Positions 1 through 7,273 of a stretch of DNA of 23,637 bases are shown here, piece after piece. Position 1 is the first letter of the stretch. Every line of letters begins with the position of its first letter. This stretch comes from JABMRP01 sp964444795 (GTDB lineage Bacteria; Planctomycetota; Planctomycetia; Pirellulales; Thermoguttaceae): the NCBI GenBank assembly GCA_964444795.1, contig CAYUIQ010000139.1, forward strand, positions 1 through 23,637. Direction: 5' to 3'. The notes below the pieces were generated by a model. That model did not search any database and was not told where the DNA came from. It saw only the letters and a program-made list of their open reading frames with translations. The translations under genes were made by a program, and so were the position numbers.

Positions 1-59
1 CCGAGGCCGTCGCTGCCAAAACGACACGGGCTCTCGACGGCCTCGGAGCGCCATCGTAC
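1..59. repeat. Imperfect palindromic intergenic repeat, family A, cut by window edge
   Basis: Bases 1-12 are the exact reverse complement of 35-46 (CCGAGGCCGTCG / CGACGGCCTCGG) with a 22-nt loop. The right arm continues to base 59 as AGCGCCATCGTAC, and its left partner would lie before base 1. The right arm 35-59 matches 12233-12257 at 21 of 25 positions, so this is a second, truncated copy of the element in the cytochrome/macroglobulin gap. It lies just downstream of the ABC ATPase stop and could end that transcript, but no T-tract is seen. Confidence 0.6.
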
Positions 60-76
60 AGGTTTTGAGAGAGATA

Positions 77-763
77 CTAAGAGTTCTGGCCGTTTTCGAC
101 GAGTTTTCCATGTTCCAGATGAAACTGCCGCCCGGCCGAGGCGCCCACCTCGATGTCGTGTGTAACCACCATCAGCGTGACGCCCAGTTCCGCGTTGAGC
201 CGCCGGAGCAGGCCGAGGATTTGTGTCGACGTATCGGGATCGAGGTCGCCGGTCGGTTCGTCGGCCACGACGATCTTGGGATGGGCAACGATCGCCCGGG
301 CGATGCCCACGCGCTGCTCCTGCCCGCCGGAGAGTTGCCGGGGGTAGTGGTCGGCCCGATCCGACAGATCGACCGCTTGCATGGCGACGGAAGCCCGCTT
401 TCGCCGTTCGGCGCGAGACATCGGCAGCAGCAACAGCGGCAACTCGACATTTTCGTGGGCCGTAAGCACGGGGATCAGGTTGTGGGTCTGAAAAACGTAG
501 CCGATGGCGGCGGCCCGCCATGCCGCCAGGCGGGTGCCCGACATGCGCGTGATGTCCGTGTCGTCGATCACGATGCGGCCCGAGTCGGGGCGATCGATGC
601 CGGCGATCAGATTCAACAGGGTCGACTTTCCGGTTCCGCTGGCCCCCATCAGGGAGACGAACTCTCCTTGGCGGACATCCAGCGACACGCCGTCCAGCGG
701 AGCAATGGTTTGGCCGCCTTTGTGGTAGTGTTTGCTGACGTCGCGAAGTTCCACCAGGGCCAT
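77..763 (-). CDS. ABC exporter ATP-binding protein (MacB/LolD/DevA-type)
   Basis: Cytoplasmic ATPase of an envelope ABC transporter, 228 aa, the usual length for a stand-alone LolD/DevA-like subunit. All nucleotide-binding motifs are intact: Walker A GASGTGKST (40-48), Q-loop Q92, signature LSGGQEQ (144-150), Walker B IVVADEP with catalytic E169, and H-loop H202. The start ATG overlaps the stop of the upstream adaptor gene by one base (TAATG), which implies translational coupling. With the adaptor and the permease at 3057-4226 it forms a tripartite system of the MacAB or DevBCA type, powering export or mechanotransmission across the envelope instead of import. The substrate cannot be read from the sequence. 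It is the last gene of the presumed operon; a palindromic repeat follows the stop. Confidence 0.93.
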   Translation of the reverse strand: MALVELRDVSKHYHKGGQTIAPLDGVSLDVRQGEFVSLMGASGTGKSTLLNLIAGIDRPDSGRIVIDDTDITRMSGTRLAAWRAAAIGYVFQTHNLIPVLTAHENVELPLLLLPMSRAERRKRASVAMQAVDLSDRADHYPRQLSGGQEQRVGIARAIVAHPKIVVADEPTGDLDPDTSTQILGLLRRLNAELGVTLMVVTHDIEVGASAGRQFHLEHGKLVENGQNS

Positions 764-2349
764 TACTCGGTTCCTCCTTCATGCAAGTCGGGTACGGGCG
801 GTGCTTCCCCGGTGATGCGAATCCGCTCGTCGTGGCGGAGATCTTCGTGTCCGGTGGCAATAATGCGGCTGGCGGGGGTCAGTCCGTCGGTGATCTCGAC
901 CAGTCCGTCGGGGCCGGTGGTGCCCGTCTCGACGGACGTGCGGTGTGCTCGGCCCGACGATTGATCGGCCACCCAGACGAACGGGCCCTCGTCGTCGTGC
1001 CCGACGAGCGATTTCGGCACGAACAGGCGAAGTTCCTCCGACGGAGCATCGCGAGTCTCGGTCTGCTTGGGCGCCAGAAACGTCGCGTCGACCAGCATCT
1101 TCGGCTTCAGCACCGGAGGCGGCGACTCGATGGCCACCTTCACTTCCAGCGTGTTCTTCTGGATGTCGGCCTCGGAGCTCAGGAAGAGCACCTTTCCTTC
1201 CAGCGCCGACGCCACGGCCGGGCTCTTAATCAAGACGCGTTGACCGAGCCGGACTCTGCGTAGATCTTCGAAGCGAACATCCACGCGCACCTGGAGCATG
1301 TCGGGTTGGTAGAGCGTGACCACCGTGCTGCCGTCCTGAGAGTTGGTGCTGCCCTTGCCGGCGGTCAGGCGAGAGCCGCGGTACGCTACGAGATGGAGCA
1401 CCCGACCGTCGATGGGAGCGTACACAGTCATCCGATCCAACCGGAGCTTGGCCTCTTCCAGTGCCAGGCGGGCCCGATCGCGGCGAGCCGTGGCAGCTTG
1501 CACGGCGGCATCGGCCTCGTCTTTCGCCCGACGTTCGTCGACCCGGAGCTCGCGTTGGGTTCGCAGCGCAACACACTGCCGGGTCGCGGCTTCGCGCTCT
1601 TTGGCCAGCGAGTTGAGTCGGCCGTTCAGCTCTTCGGCCAGGGCCTTGGCCGATTCGTACTCGCTTCGGGCTTCGACGATCACCCGCCCGGCCACGGCGC
1701 CTTCGGCCGCCAACTTACCCTCATAGTTCTGCTTGGCAAACACCGCCCGCGCGTCGGCCCCTTTGATCTCCAGGGGGAGGCTCACCAATTGCGTTTCGAT
1801 CTTCGCCAGCGCCGCTTCGGATTCACCCAGGGCGGCATCCAAATGCAAGGGCCGCTCGAAGCGGGTATTGGCGGCCGTTTGTACGGCTTCCGCTCCCTTC
1901 AATTCGGCCTCTTGCAGGTCGAGATCGGCTTGCGCTTGCCGGTGGGCCAAATCGGCGTCGTCTCGGACCAGTTCGGCGATCGGTTCACCCACCTTAACCG
2001 GCTGATCCTCGACCACGAGAAGCTCTTCCACGACGCCGGGCGCCAGCGCGGCGACCTTCACCGGCGTGGGCCGCGACTCGATCCATCCGGCCGCCTCGAA
2101 CAGCCGCGTCCCCTCGCGCTGGCTTGCGGCGTGCGTGGCAAAAACGGGAACCACCGTCACCGATCGTGGCGGAAAGACCAGATCGCGCGCCATCCAGGCG
2201 ATCAGCGCAACGAATCCGCCGACCAAAATGGCCGGCAGCACGTAGCGCGTGAGCAGATGCCTTCGCGCGCCCGTTCCCGGCCGGTTGCCGCGATCGATCG
2301 CCAATTGCGAGAGATCGACCTCGGCGTTTGTTGCAGGAGAGGTTTCCAC
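763..2349 (-). CDS. HlyD/DevB-family periplasmic adaptor (membrane fusion protein) of ABC exporter
   Basis: Membrane-fusion subunit, 528 aa, linking the ABC permease to the outer envelope. A short cytoplasmic N-terminus is followed by one transmembrane anchor (about residues 35-54) and a first lipoyl half-motif near 95-130. A long Ala/Glu/Arg-rich coiled-coil hairpin spans about 130-310. The second lipoyl half (TVYAPIDGRVLHL), a beta-barrel region and a C-terminal membrane-proximal domain follow. The start is GTG at 2349, chosen because AAGGAG lies about 8 bases upstream. The stop overlaps the ATPase ATG by one base. The coiled coil is longer than in typical RND adaptors and nearer to HlyD/DevB types, which suggests a long periplasmic reach. 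No outer-membrane TolC-like partner lies in the window. Family is confident; cargo unknown. Confidence 0.9.
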   Translation of the reverse strand: METSPATNAEVDLSQLAIDRGNRPGTGARRHLLTRYVLPAILVGGFVALIAWMARDLVFPPRSVTVVPVFATHAASQREGTRLFEAAGWIESRPTPVKVAALAPGVVEELLVVEDQPVKVGEPIAELVRDDADLAHRQAQADLDLQEAELKGAEAVQTAANTRFERPLHLDAALGESEAALAKIETQLVSLPLEIKGADARAVFAKQNYEGKLAAEGAVAGRVIVEARSEYESAKALAEELNGRLNSLAKEREAATRQCVALRTQRELRVDERRAKDEADAAVQAATARRDRARLALEEAKLRLDRMTVYAPIDGRVLHLVAYRGSRLTAGKGSTNSQDGSTVVTLYQPDMLQVRVDVRFEDLRRVRLGQRVLIKSPAVASALEGKVLFLSSEADIQKNTLEVKVAIESPPPVLKPKMLVDATFLAPKQTETRDAPSEELRLFVPKSLVGHDDEGPFVWVADQSSGRAHRTSVETGTTGPDGLVEITDGLTPASRIIATGHEDLRHDERIRITGEAPPVPDLHEGGTE

Positions 2350-2395
2350 TTGTCGGTCTCCTTATGGGCAAGGACTCTGTAACAGCGAGATTGAT

Positions 2396-2472
2396 GGGTG
2401 CCTGGGGTCGAGTGCAGCGAGCCTCCAGAGGTCAACCAACTGGGGGCTCGCTGCGCTCGACCCCAGGCACCC
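2396..2472. repeat. 33-bp imperfect palindrome inside the exporter operon
   Basis: Arms 2396-2428 and 2440-2472 are inverted copies agreeing at 31 of 33 positions, around an 11-nt loop. Each arm holds the core GTGCCTGGGGTCGAG. It lies in the 157-base gap between the lipoprotein and adaptor genes, so the transcript would carry a very stable hairpin ahead of the adaptor's ribosome-binding site. No T-run follows, so it is not a classical terminator. It resembles a dispersed palindromic repeat that I recall from planctomycete genomes. Confidence 0.8.
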
Positions 2473-2506
2473 CCGCCCATTCATTGGCTTGTCACTGAGT
2501 ACAGGT

Positions 2507-3031
2507 TCACGGTCGTACAAAAACTCCATCGGCGATCACGGTCAGGTTTCCCTGTTTGTCTCGTTTTGCCGTACCGCGAACGACGATCGTTTGCAGTTCC
2601 TTCACTTGCAGCAACTTCCGGGCATCCGTCGCCAGCACTTTTCCGGAGTCATCTACCAGTTTGACCAGGGCCGTCGCGCCGGGAAGCTTGTCGGTTTCGC
2701 AACAGTAATCCCAGGGAATGGAACACTGGTCTCCCTCGATATCGGAACACGCTTTGAGCGAACAATCGACGATCGAGAACGCGGCCTTGCCCTCGACCCA
2801 GGGGTCCGCGCTACCGCCGATACGTCCGACGACGACGATCGGCTCGTCGTCCTTTGCGTTGTCTTTGGCGCCGATGACGTCTTGGGCGTCTTTCGGCTCC
2901 GTGTCGAGAACGTACTTGGCCCCCGCCGCGGAGTCGTCGGGCGAAGCGTCACCGGACGAAGAGCCGCCGCATCCAGTCACCGCCGACAAGGCCGATGCGA
3001 GAATCGTCGTGGTAAGAAACATTCGGAACAT
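2507..3031 (-). CDS. Planctomycete-type secreted lipoprotein with PWDYCC motif, OB-like fold
   Basis: A 174-aa lipoprotein. The signal peptide ends at a lipobox-like AVTGC, so C21 is the likely lipidated residue, followed by a Ser/Asp-rich linker. Two beta-rich blocks (IVVVGRIGG near 70 and LVKLVDDSGKVL to GNLTVIADGVFV at the end) look like an OB-type barrel. Between them is a Cys cluster (DCSLKACS, QCS, PWDYCC) that could form disulfides or bind metal. I recall the PWDYCC motif from other planctomycete secreted proteins; no function is known to me. Start ATG has AAGGAG 8 bases upstream. It begins 25 bases after the permease stop, so co-transcription is likely and it may be an accessory periplasmic part of the exporter. 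Confidence 0.8.
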   Translation of the reverse strand: MFRMFLTTTILASALSAVTGCGGSSSGDASPDDSAAGAKYVLDTEPKDAQDVIGAKDNAKDDEPIVVVGRIGGSADPWVEGKAAFSIVDCSLKACSDIEGDQCSIPWDYCCETDKLPGATALVKLVDDSGKVLATDARKLLQVKELQTIVVRGTAKRDKQGNLTVIADGVFVRP

Positions 3032-3056
3032 GGCTTACTCCTTCGGTAAAAAAAGG

Positions 3057-4226
3057 TCATACGGCTTTCAGCCCGTCGACGACAGGCATTCGAAGCGCTC
3101 GAAACGCCGGGGGAACGGCCCCCAGCAGTCCCAGGGAAAATCCGACGCCGCAACCGGCCAGCACGGTGATCGGGTCGACGTGGAGCGAAAACGCTCCCAT
3201 GGTGAAACGCATGGCCGTTCCGTTGACCAGGGTAATGGCTACAAAAACCGCCACAAGGCTGGCGGCGGTCGCCAGCAGGACTCCCTCTTGGACGAGGCTG
3301 ATCAGTATCGCCCGACGCGAGAATCCGATGGTTCGCAAGGCCGCCAGCTCGGGGATCCGCCCGATGGCGGCGCCATACATCGTATTGAGCCCCGCAAAGA
3401 TACCGGCCGCCGACACCAGACTCACCAGCAGCCAGGCCAACATGCGAACGGGCCGGTAGTCTTTCTGGAGCGTGGCGTAGTAATCTTCCTCGAGCATCGC
3501 TTGCAACTCCAGATCGAGACGCGCCTTGCAGAACAGATCGAGGTCGGCGAAGTCGCCCTCGGGGGCCAGTGTCACGGCCACGAGGCTGAGGTCTTTCCGC
3601 TTCATCGCCTGCTGCAATTCATCCAAGCGGCACCAGGCCTCGGACTCCAGCGCCGAGCCGGCCGCCGAGAAGATGCCGCTGATGCGCCACGCCCTTCCCT
3701 CGAAGGTGAGCGTTTCCCCGACCGCCAGACGGTTACTCACGGCGCCGAGCTTCGTTGCCGCCAGGCGACCCACGAGCACTTCCCCCAACTTCGGCCAGGA
3801 ACCTTCCACGATGTCGACCCGGCGACGCACCAGTAACACGTCGGGCGTAACGCCCCGCACGAGCCCCATGGCCGGTTCGTCGCGCTGGTCCAGGCCGATT
3901 TCCGTTCCCAGGAAGAGTTCGGGGGAGACGTATTCTCTCCCGTAACGCTCCCGCACGCCGTCGACACTCGCGGCCAGTTCGCCCGCGGTTCGCATCGAGA
4001 TGGACGAGTATTCCAGGTTCTCTCCCATGCCGAGCGAGAACACGATGGCAACTCGCCGGTCGCCGGCGGCGGCGAGCGATTGTTCCAGCCCGCGAATGAA
4101 GCCGACGACGATCAGCACCAGCAGCACGACCGTCGTCAGTCCGGCGAGCGTGAGCAGTGTACTCAGCGGCCGGCGAAACAGATTGCGGACCGCGTACTCC
4201 CAGGGGAGCAGCTTAAATCCCAGCAC
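3057..4226 (-). CDS. ABC transporter permease, FtsX/MacB/DevC family
   Basis: Inner-membrane subunit, 389 aa, with the four-helix MacB-superfamily layout. TM1 is at about 26-46. A periplasmic core domain of about 200 residues follows (LGTEIGLDQ, MGLVRGVTPD, VLVGRLAATKLG, FSAAGSALESEAWC). The C-terminal three-helix FtsX block has TM2 near 260-285, the coupling helix IGRIPELAALRTIGFSRR, TM3 near 305-330 and TM4 near 350-375. The start is GTG at 4226 with GGGAAGGGA upstream. It should pair with the ATPase at 77-763, the adaptor at 763-2349 and the lipoprotein just downstream. Export of a lipid, peptide or lipoprotein from the periplasmic side is typical of this family, but the substrate is not evident here. 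Confidence 0.9.
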   Translation of the reverse strand: MLGFKLLPWEYAVRNLFRRPLSTLLTLAGLTTVVLLVLIVVGFIRGLEQSLAAAGDRRVAIVFSLGMGENLEYSSISMRTAGELAASVDGVRERYGREYVSPELFLGTEIGLDQRDEPAMGLVRGVTPDVLLVRRRVDIVEGSWPKLGEVLVGRLAATKLGAVSNRLAVGETLTFEGRAWRISGIFSAAGSALESEAWCRLDELQQAMKRKDLSLVAVTLAPEGDFADLDLFCKARLDLELQAMLEEDYYATLQKDYRPVRMLAWLLVSLVSAAGIFAGLNTMYGAAIGRIPELAALRTIGFSRRAILISLVQEGVLLATAASLVAVFVAITLVNGTAMRFTMGAFSLHVDPITVLAGCGVGFSLGLLGAVPPAFRALRMPVVDGLKAV

Positions 4227-4332
4227 GTGGATCCCTTCCCAAGAGAAGACGTTGGGCGAAGCCGACCGGACGGCGCGCAGCGACTACCGATTGGTCTCGC
4301 GGACGAAATCACCAACGAGATCGAGCAGGGGA

Positions 4333-4821
4333 TTAGCAGAGAAAGGACTGGTGCAGACAGCGCGCAATCCGACCCAGGTTGGCTTTACCAGAGGGTGGAT
4401 GCGCGGCGGGGCAGGGCGTGTCGGTCCGGGCAACCGGCGCACTGCAGATCAAGACGGGACTGCCCTGGTCCGCGGCCCCGGTGACGTCCGGGATGATGCT
4501 TTCCGCGACGACGTCGACCGCCGGCTTCTGGATCACCGCGCCGGCGGAGAGACACTGGCAGAAGGGATCTTCCGGGCAGTGGCAGGGGGGAGGCTGTGGC
4601 GACCGTGGAGCCGGCACGGGCGTGTGGCTCGGACGACTGCACCGCTGGCAACACGGGGGGGGATCGGCGTCGGGCCGGTCGTTTGCATCCTCGACCCCCG
4701 GATGGCAGCAGGAGCGCACCCCAGCCCCGCTGATCCCCACGATCCGGCAACAGAACGGTCCGGCCAAGATCAGGGCGACCAACAGCGAGCGCGTCAACCT
4801 ACCCGAGAATGCAATTCTCAT
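4333..4821 (-). CDS. Cys-rich, Pro-rich small secreted protein, unknown function
   Basis: A 162-aa protein with a basic N-terminus and one hydrophobic stretch (LLVALILAGPFCC, residues 14-25) that looks like a signal peptide. The remainder has about 13 cysteines grouped as CC, CCQRC, CHC and CQC in a Pro-rich background, then single cysteines up to the last residue. Spacing such as CHCPEDPFCQC suggests metal chelation or disulfide knots; this is inference. It lies 106 bases upstream of the permease on the same strand and could be the first gene of the exporter operon, possibly a partner or cargo. No clear Shine-Dalgarno sequence precedes the ATG. Frames on the other strand overlap it, but only this frame gives a signal peptide followed by a coherent Cys pattern. 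Confidence 0.6.
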   Translation of the reverse strand: MRIAFSGRLTRSLLVALILAGPFCCRIVGISGAGVRSCCHPGVEDANDRPDADPPPCCQRCSRPSHTPVPAPRSPQPPPCHCPEDPFCQCLSAGAVIQKPAVDVVAESIIPDVTGAADQGSPVLICSAPVARTDTPCPAAHPPSGKANLGRIARCLHQSFLC

Positions 4822-4901
4822 ACCAGAAGCATAGGCCGGCCGCCGCTTTCGGTCAACATGGTTGCGGGCGGGTTTGCCGACCCCCCCACGGAAGACAAGG
4901 C

Positions 4902-4924
4902 GGACAAGCCGCCCATGGCGCCCG
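4902..4924. repeat. Dispersed 23-bp repeat, copy 1
   Basis: The core AAGCCGCCCATGGC and its flanks recur in inverted orientation at 20818-20840 with 21 of 23 positions identical. Both copies are intergenic. Chance identity at this length in a window of this size is unlikely, so it probably belongs to a genome-wide repeat. Confidence 0.5.
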
Positions 4925-4937
4925 CGCCACTTCTCGA

Positions 4938-4959
4938 CCCACCGGGTGCGACCGGTGGG
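4938..4959 (-). terminator. Hairpin downstream of the aldolase gene
   Basis: A perfect 8-bp stem (CCCACCGG / CCGGTGGG) with a 6-nt loop lies about 22 bases beyond the aldolase stop on its transcript. No T-run follows, so intrinsic termination is only possible. Confidence 0.35.
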
Positions 4960-4970
4960 CTTGGTTCAAA

Positions 4971-4997
4971 CCCCCAGTCGCTAGCCCCCAGTCGCTA
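4971..4997. repeat. 13-bp tandem direct repeat at the aldolase stop codon
   Basis: CCCCCAGTCGCTA occurs at 4971-4983 and again at 4985-4997, one base apart. The first copy contains the aldolase stop codon (TAG on the minus strand) and the second encodes its last residues (VATGG). It looks like a small slippage duplication that set the present C-terminus. Confidence 0.6.
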
Positions 4998-5763
4998 CCC
5001 TGAGTTTCTCGAACGGCTTGACCAGTTCGCTCAGCGCGGCGGCCAGTACACTGCCGTCGGACGCGCGGCCGATGAAGGTGAACCCGTCGGCTACGGTTTC
5101 CTCGGGCACCTCGACGTCGAGGAGGATAATGCCGGCCACTTTGCCGGCCTTGCGGCAGGCCGAGACGATCTTCTCCACGGCGGCCCGATACTTGGGGTGG
5201 TCGAACTGCTTCATAATGCCCAGCCCGACAGTCAGGTCCAACGGCCCGATGAACAACACGTCGACGCCGTCGACCGCGGCGATCGCCTCGGCGTTTTTGA
5301 CGGCCTGCTCCGTCTCGATCTGTACCAGACAGAGCAGTTCGTCGTTGGCCGAAGCGAAGTATCCGGGAAAATCGCGGCCGAAATCGGCGGGGCGGGTGTA
5401 GGGAGTGACCCCGCGAATGCCCGCCGGCGGATAGCGCATCGCCCGGACGACCCGCTCGGCGTCCTCGGCCGTGTTGACCATCGGCGCCATGATGCCGGCC
5501 GGCCCGAGATCCAGCGCCCGTTTGATCAACACCGGATCGTTTTGTGCCACGCGGACAATCGGCGAGGCGGGCGTGCCGGAAAGGGCCTGGAGCTGGAACA
5601 GCAGGCTATCGTTGGCGCCCATGCCGTGTTCCATGTCGAGCAGGACCCAATCGAACCCCGAGTTGCCGGCGATCTCCGCCGTCAGGCTGGAGCCCAGCAC
5701 CAACCACGTTCCCACCAGAATCTCGCCGTCGATCACCCGGCGGCGAACGGAATTGATAGCCAT
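4981..5763 (-). CDS. HpcH/HpaI family class II aldolase
   Basis: A 260-aa cytoplasmic (beta/alpha)8 aldolase, full length for HpcH/HpaI enzymes such as 2-dehydro-3-deoxyglucarate or 2,4-dihydroxyhept-2-enedioate aldolase. Family landmarks are in order: GTWLVLGS (18-25), DWVLLDMEHG with catalytic H46, VRVAQND with substrate-binding R71, MAPMVNTAEDA (92-102), YPPAGIRG, metal ligands E150 (QIET) and D176 (GPLDLT). It should reversibly split a 2-keto-3-deoxy or 4-hydroxy-2-oxo acid into pyruvate plus an aldehyde using a divalent metal. The exact substrate is undetermined. AAGGAG lies upstream of the ATG. The same-strand upstream gene is a 2-hydroxyacid dehydrogenase, so the two may share a keto-acid pathway, but the 270-base gap with hairpins argues against tight coupling. 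Confidence 0.92.
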   Translation of the reverse strand: MAINSVRRRVIDGEILVGTWLVLGSSLTAEIAGNSGFDWVLLDMEHGMGANDSLLFQLQALSGTPASPIVRVAQNDPVLIKRALDLGPAGIMAPMVNTAEDAERVVRAMRYPPAGIRGVTPYTRPADFGRDFPGYFASANDELLCLVQIETEQAVKNAEAIAAVDGVDVLFIGPLDLTVGLGIMKQFDHPKYRAAVEKIVSACRKAGKVAGIILLDVEVPEETVADGFTFIGRASDGSVLAAALSELVKPFEKLRVATGG

Positions 5764-5807
5764 GGATGGAGTCTCCTTCGACGATGGTTGGGTCGAGTCT
5801 TGTCCGC

Positions 5808-5836
5808 ATGAGAACGCATTCCGGTTGGTCCGTCAA
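5808..5836 (-). promoter_or_regulatory. Candidate sigma-70-type promoter for the aldolase gene
   Basis: On the minus strand TTGACG (5836-5831) and TCTCAT (5813-5808) are separated by 17 bases, about 45 bases before the ATG. The -35 matches 5 of 6 and the -10 4 of 6 of the consensus. Confidence 0.3.
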
Positions 5837-5906
5837 GGGTTGCCACGCGTCGGTTGTGCCGGTTTGCCCGGGGGTACGGTTTTCCCAGAGGCCTTCTCGC
5901 TGCTTT

Positions 5907-5938
5907 GGCTTGAGCCGACCGGCAATTCGGCTGAAGCC
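5907..5938. repeat. Short inverted repeat in the aldolase/dehydrogenase gap
   Basis: GGCTTGAGCCG (5907-5917) and CGGCTGAAGCC (5928-5938) pair over 11 bp with one mismatch around a 10-nt loop. It may be a dispersed repeat or a hairpin in a read-through transcript. No gene is seen in 5764-6033. Confidence 0.45.
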
Positions 5939-6014
5939 ACCACGTCGAGAACCCCCGTAAACGGAGCTAAACGCGAATCGGAAGAGAGACAGTGTCGTGT
6001 GGCGTCCCGACCAA

Positions 6015-6032
6015 CCCGGCGTCAACGCCGGG
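6015..6032 (-). terminator. Hairpin just after the dehydrogenase stop
   Basis: A perfect 7-bp stem (CCCGGCG / CGCCGGG) with a 4-nt loop begins one base after the TAG stop on the minus strand. A T-tract is lacking beyond TTGG, so it may act as a weak or Rho-assisted terminator or 3'-end stabiliser. Confidence 0.45.
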
Positions 6033-6033
6033 C

Positions 6034-7029
6034 CTAATTCACCACATTGCGCAGCGGCATATCCAACAGCGCTCGACGACATGCCTCGGCGCTTTTCAGC
6101 CGGATGTCGAGCAAGCCCTCCTCGCTGTAGAACGCCGAATGGGGGTTGAGGATCAGCCGATGATGGGCCGGATGATCCGGATCGCGCCAGGCGACCAGCA
6201 GCGGATCGTCGTCCGGCGGTGGTTCGTTTTCCAGCACGTCGATACCCGCCCCCGCGAGCTGACCCGAAGCCAGCGCGTCGGGTAGCGCCCGGGTGTCGAC
6301 CACGGCCCCCCGAGCCGTGTTGATCACGTATGAGCCGGGCGTCAGTTTCGCCAGGGTCTCGGCATCGATCATGTGCCGGGTTTCGTCGTCCAGCGGGCAA
6401 TGCATGCTGACCACCAGCGCCTCGGCCAGCAACTCGTCGAGTGTTTCGGTGCGGCGAATCCCCAGCGCCTTGTCGTATCCGTCGGGCTTGTACGGATCGT
6501 AGTAGACCACGTGCATACCCAGCGCCTTGGCTCGCACCGCGGCCGCCGTGCCAATGCGACCCAAACCGACCACGCCGAATACCCGGGGACGAAGCCGCAC
6601 GAGGGGCACCGCCTGGGTATACGACCAATCGCCCACTCGGTCGCGCAGCCGCGAGTTGTAGAGATGAATGCCCCGGGTCAGGCTCAGGGCCATGCCGATG
6701 GCCGTGTCGGCGACCTCCTCGGAGCCGTAATCGGGCACGGTGGCCACGGGGATCAGCTTCCGCCGGGCACACTCGCGATCGACGTTATCATATCCCACGC
6801 CGCCGCGGCAAATGATCTTGCAGCGATTGAGCCCTTCGATCGTCTTATGTGAAAGGGTCAACTCGTGGTAGAGGATGATCGCGTCGACGTCCTCGATCCG
6901 GCCGACCAGTTCCTCTTCGTCGTGGGCCGCCAGTGCCGTCACGTCGGCTACCTCGCCCAAGATCCGCCGCTCGGGTTCGAGGTCATCGTCGAGAAAGTCG
7001 GTGATGACAACCTGGAAGCGCTTGGCCAT
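6034..7029 (-). CDS. D-isomer-specific 2-hydroxyacid dehydrogenase, CtBP-like
   Basis: A 331-aa NAD-dependent dehydrogenase that interconverts 2-keto acids and D-2-hydroxy acids. The open frame extends upstream to 7098, but ATG at 7029 is preferred: it follows AGGGGA at good spacing and the protein then begins MAKRFQVVITD, typical of the family. The Rossmann motif VGLGRIG (154-160) and D178 for NAD are present. So are the catalytic R240 (NTARG), E269 (ENEP) and H297 (NPHSAF). The RGGVGYDNVD block near 75-84 and the CtBP-like C-terminus (HSAFYSEEG) point to the CtBP/phosphoglycerate-dehydrogenase-like branch. A hydroxypyruvate, glyoxylate or other keto-acid substrate is possible. The downstream aldolase on the same strand may supply or use keto acids. 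Confidence 0.92.
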   Translation of the reverse strand: MAKRFQVVITDFLDDDLEPERRILGEVADVTALAAHDEEELVGRIEDVDAIILYHELTLSHKTIEGLNRCKIICRGGVGYDNVDRECARRKLIPVATVPDYGSEEVADTAIGMALSLTRGIHLYNSRLRDRVGDWSYTQAVPLVRLRPRVFGVVGLGRIGTAAAVRAKALGMHVVYYDPYKPDGYDKALGIRRTETLDELLAEALVVSMHCPLDDETRHMIDAETLAKLTPGSYVINTARGAVVDTRALPDALASGQLAGAGIDVLENEPPPDDDPLLVAWRDPDHPAHHRLILNPHSAFYSEEGLLDIRLKSAEACRRALLDMPLRNVVN

Positions 7030-7069
7030 TGTCGATAATCCCCTGGAAATCCTGTCGCCAAAACCGTGT

Positions 7070-7098
7070 AAGATACGTCCCACCGAGGGGGATTGCAA
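7070..7098 (-). promoter_or_regulatory. Candidate sigma-70-type promoter for the dehydrogenase gene
   Basis: On the minus strand TTGCAA (7098-7093) and TATCTT (7075-7070) have a 17-base spacer, about 40 bases before the chosen ATG. Each box matches 4 of 6 of the consensus. It lies inside the upstream extension of the frame, which supports the shorter start. Confidence 0.4.
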
Positions 7099-7273
7099 GG
7101 ACGGCCGATCCCGAGGCTAAATTCGCAGGACCAGACCTCGTTGCCGTGCTCCCCACGAAATTACCCCTCTATCAGGGGAATTGCGAGGAATTCCCGCTGG
7201 TCCCGCTTCGATCGAGCAGGAGTAGGGTTATCGGGTCGTCAGCCGAAAAAAACGGCGTTTTCGTGGAAATTGC

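Noticed and set aside
4000..5811. 603-aa plus-strand frame across the Cys-rich protein and the aldolase
   Set aside because: It runs antisense through a certain aldolase gene and has no motif of its own.
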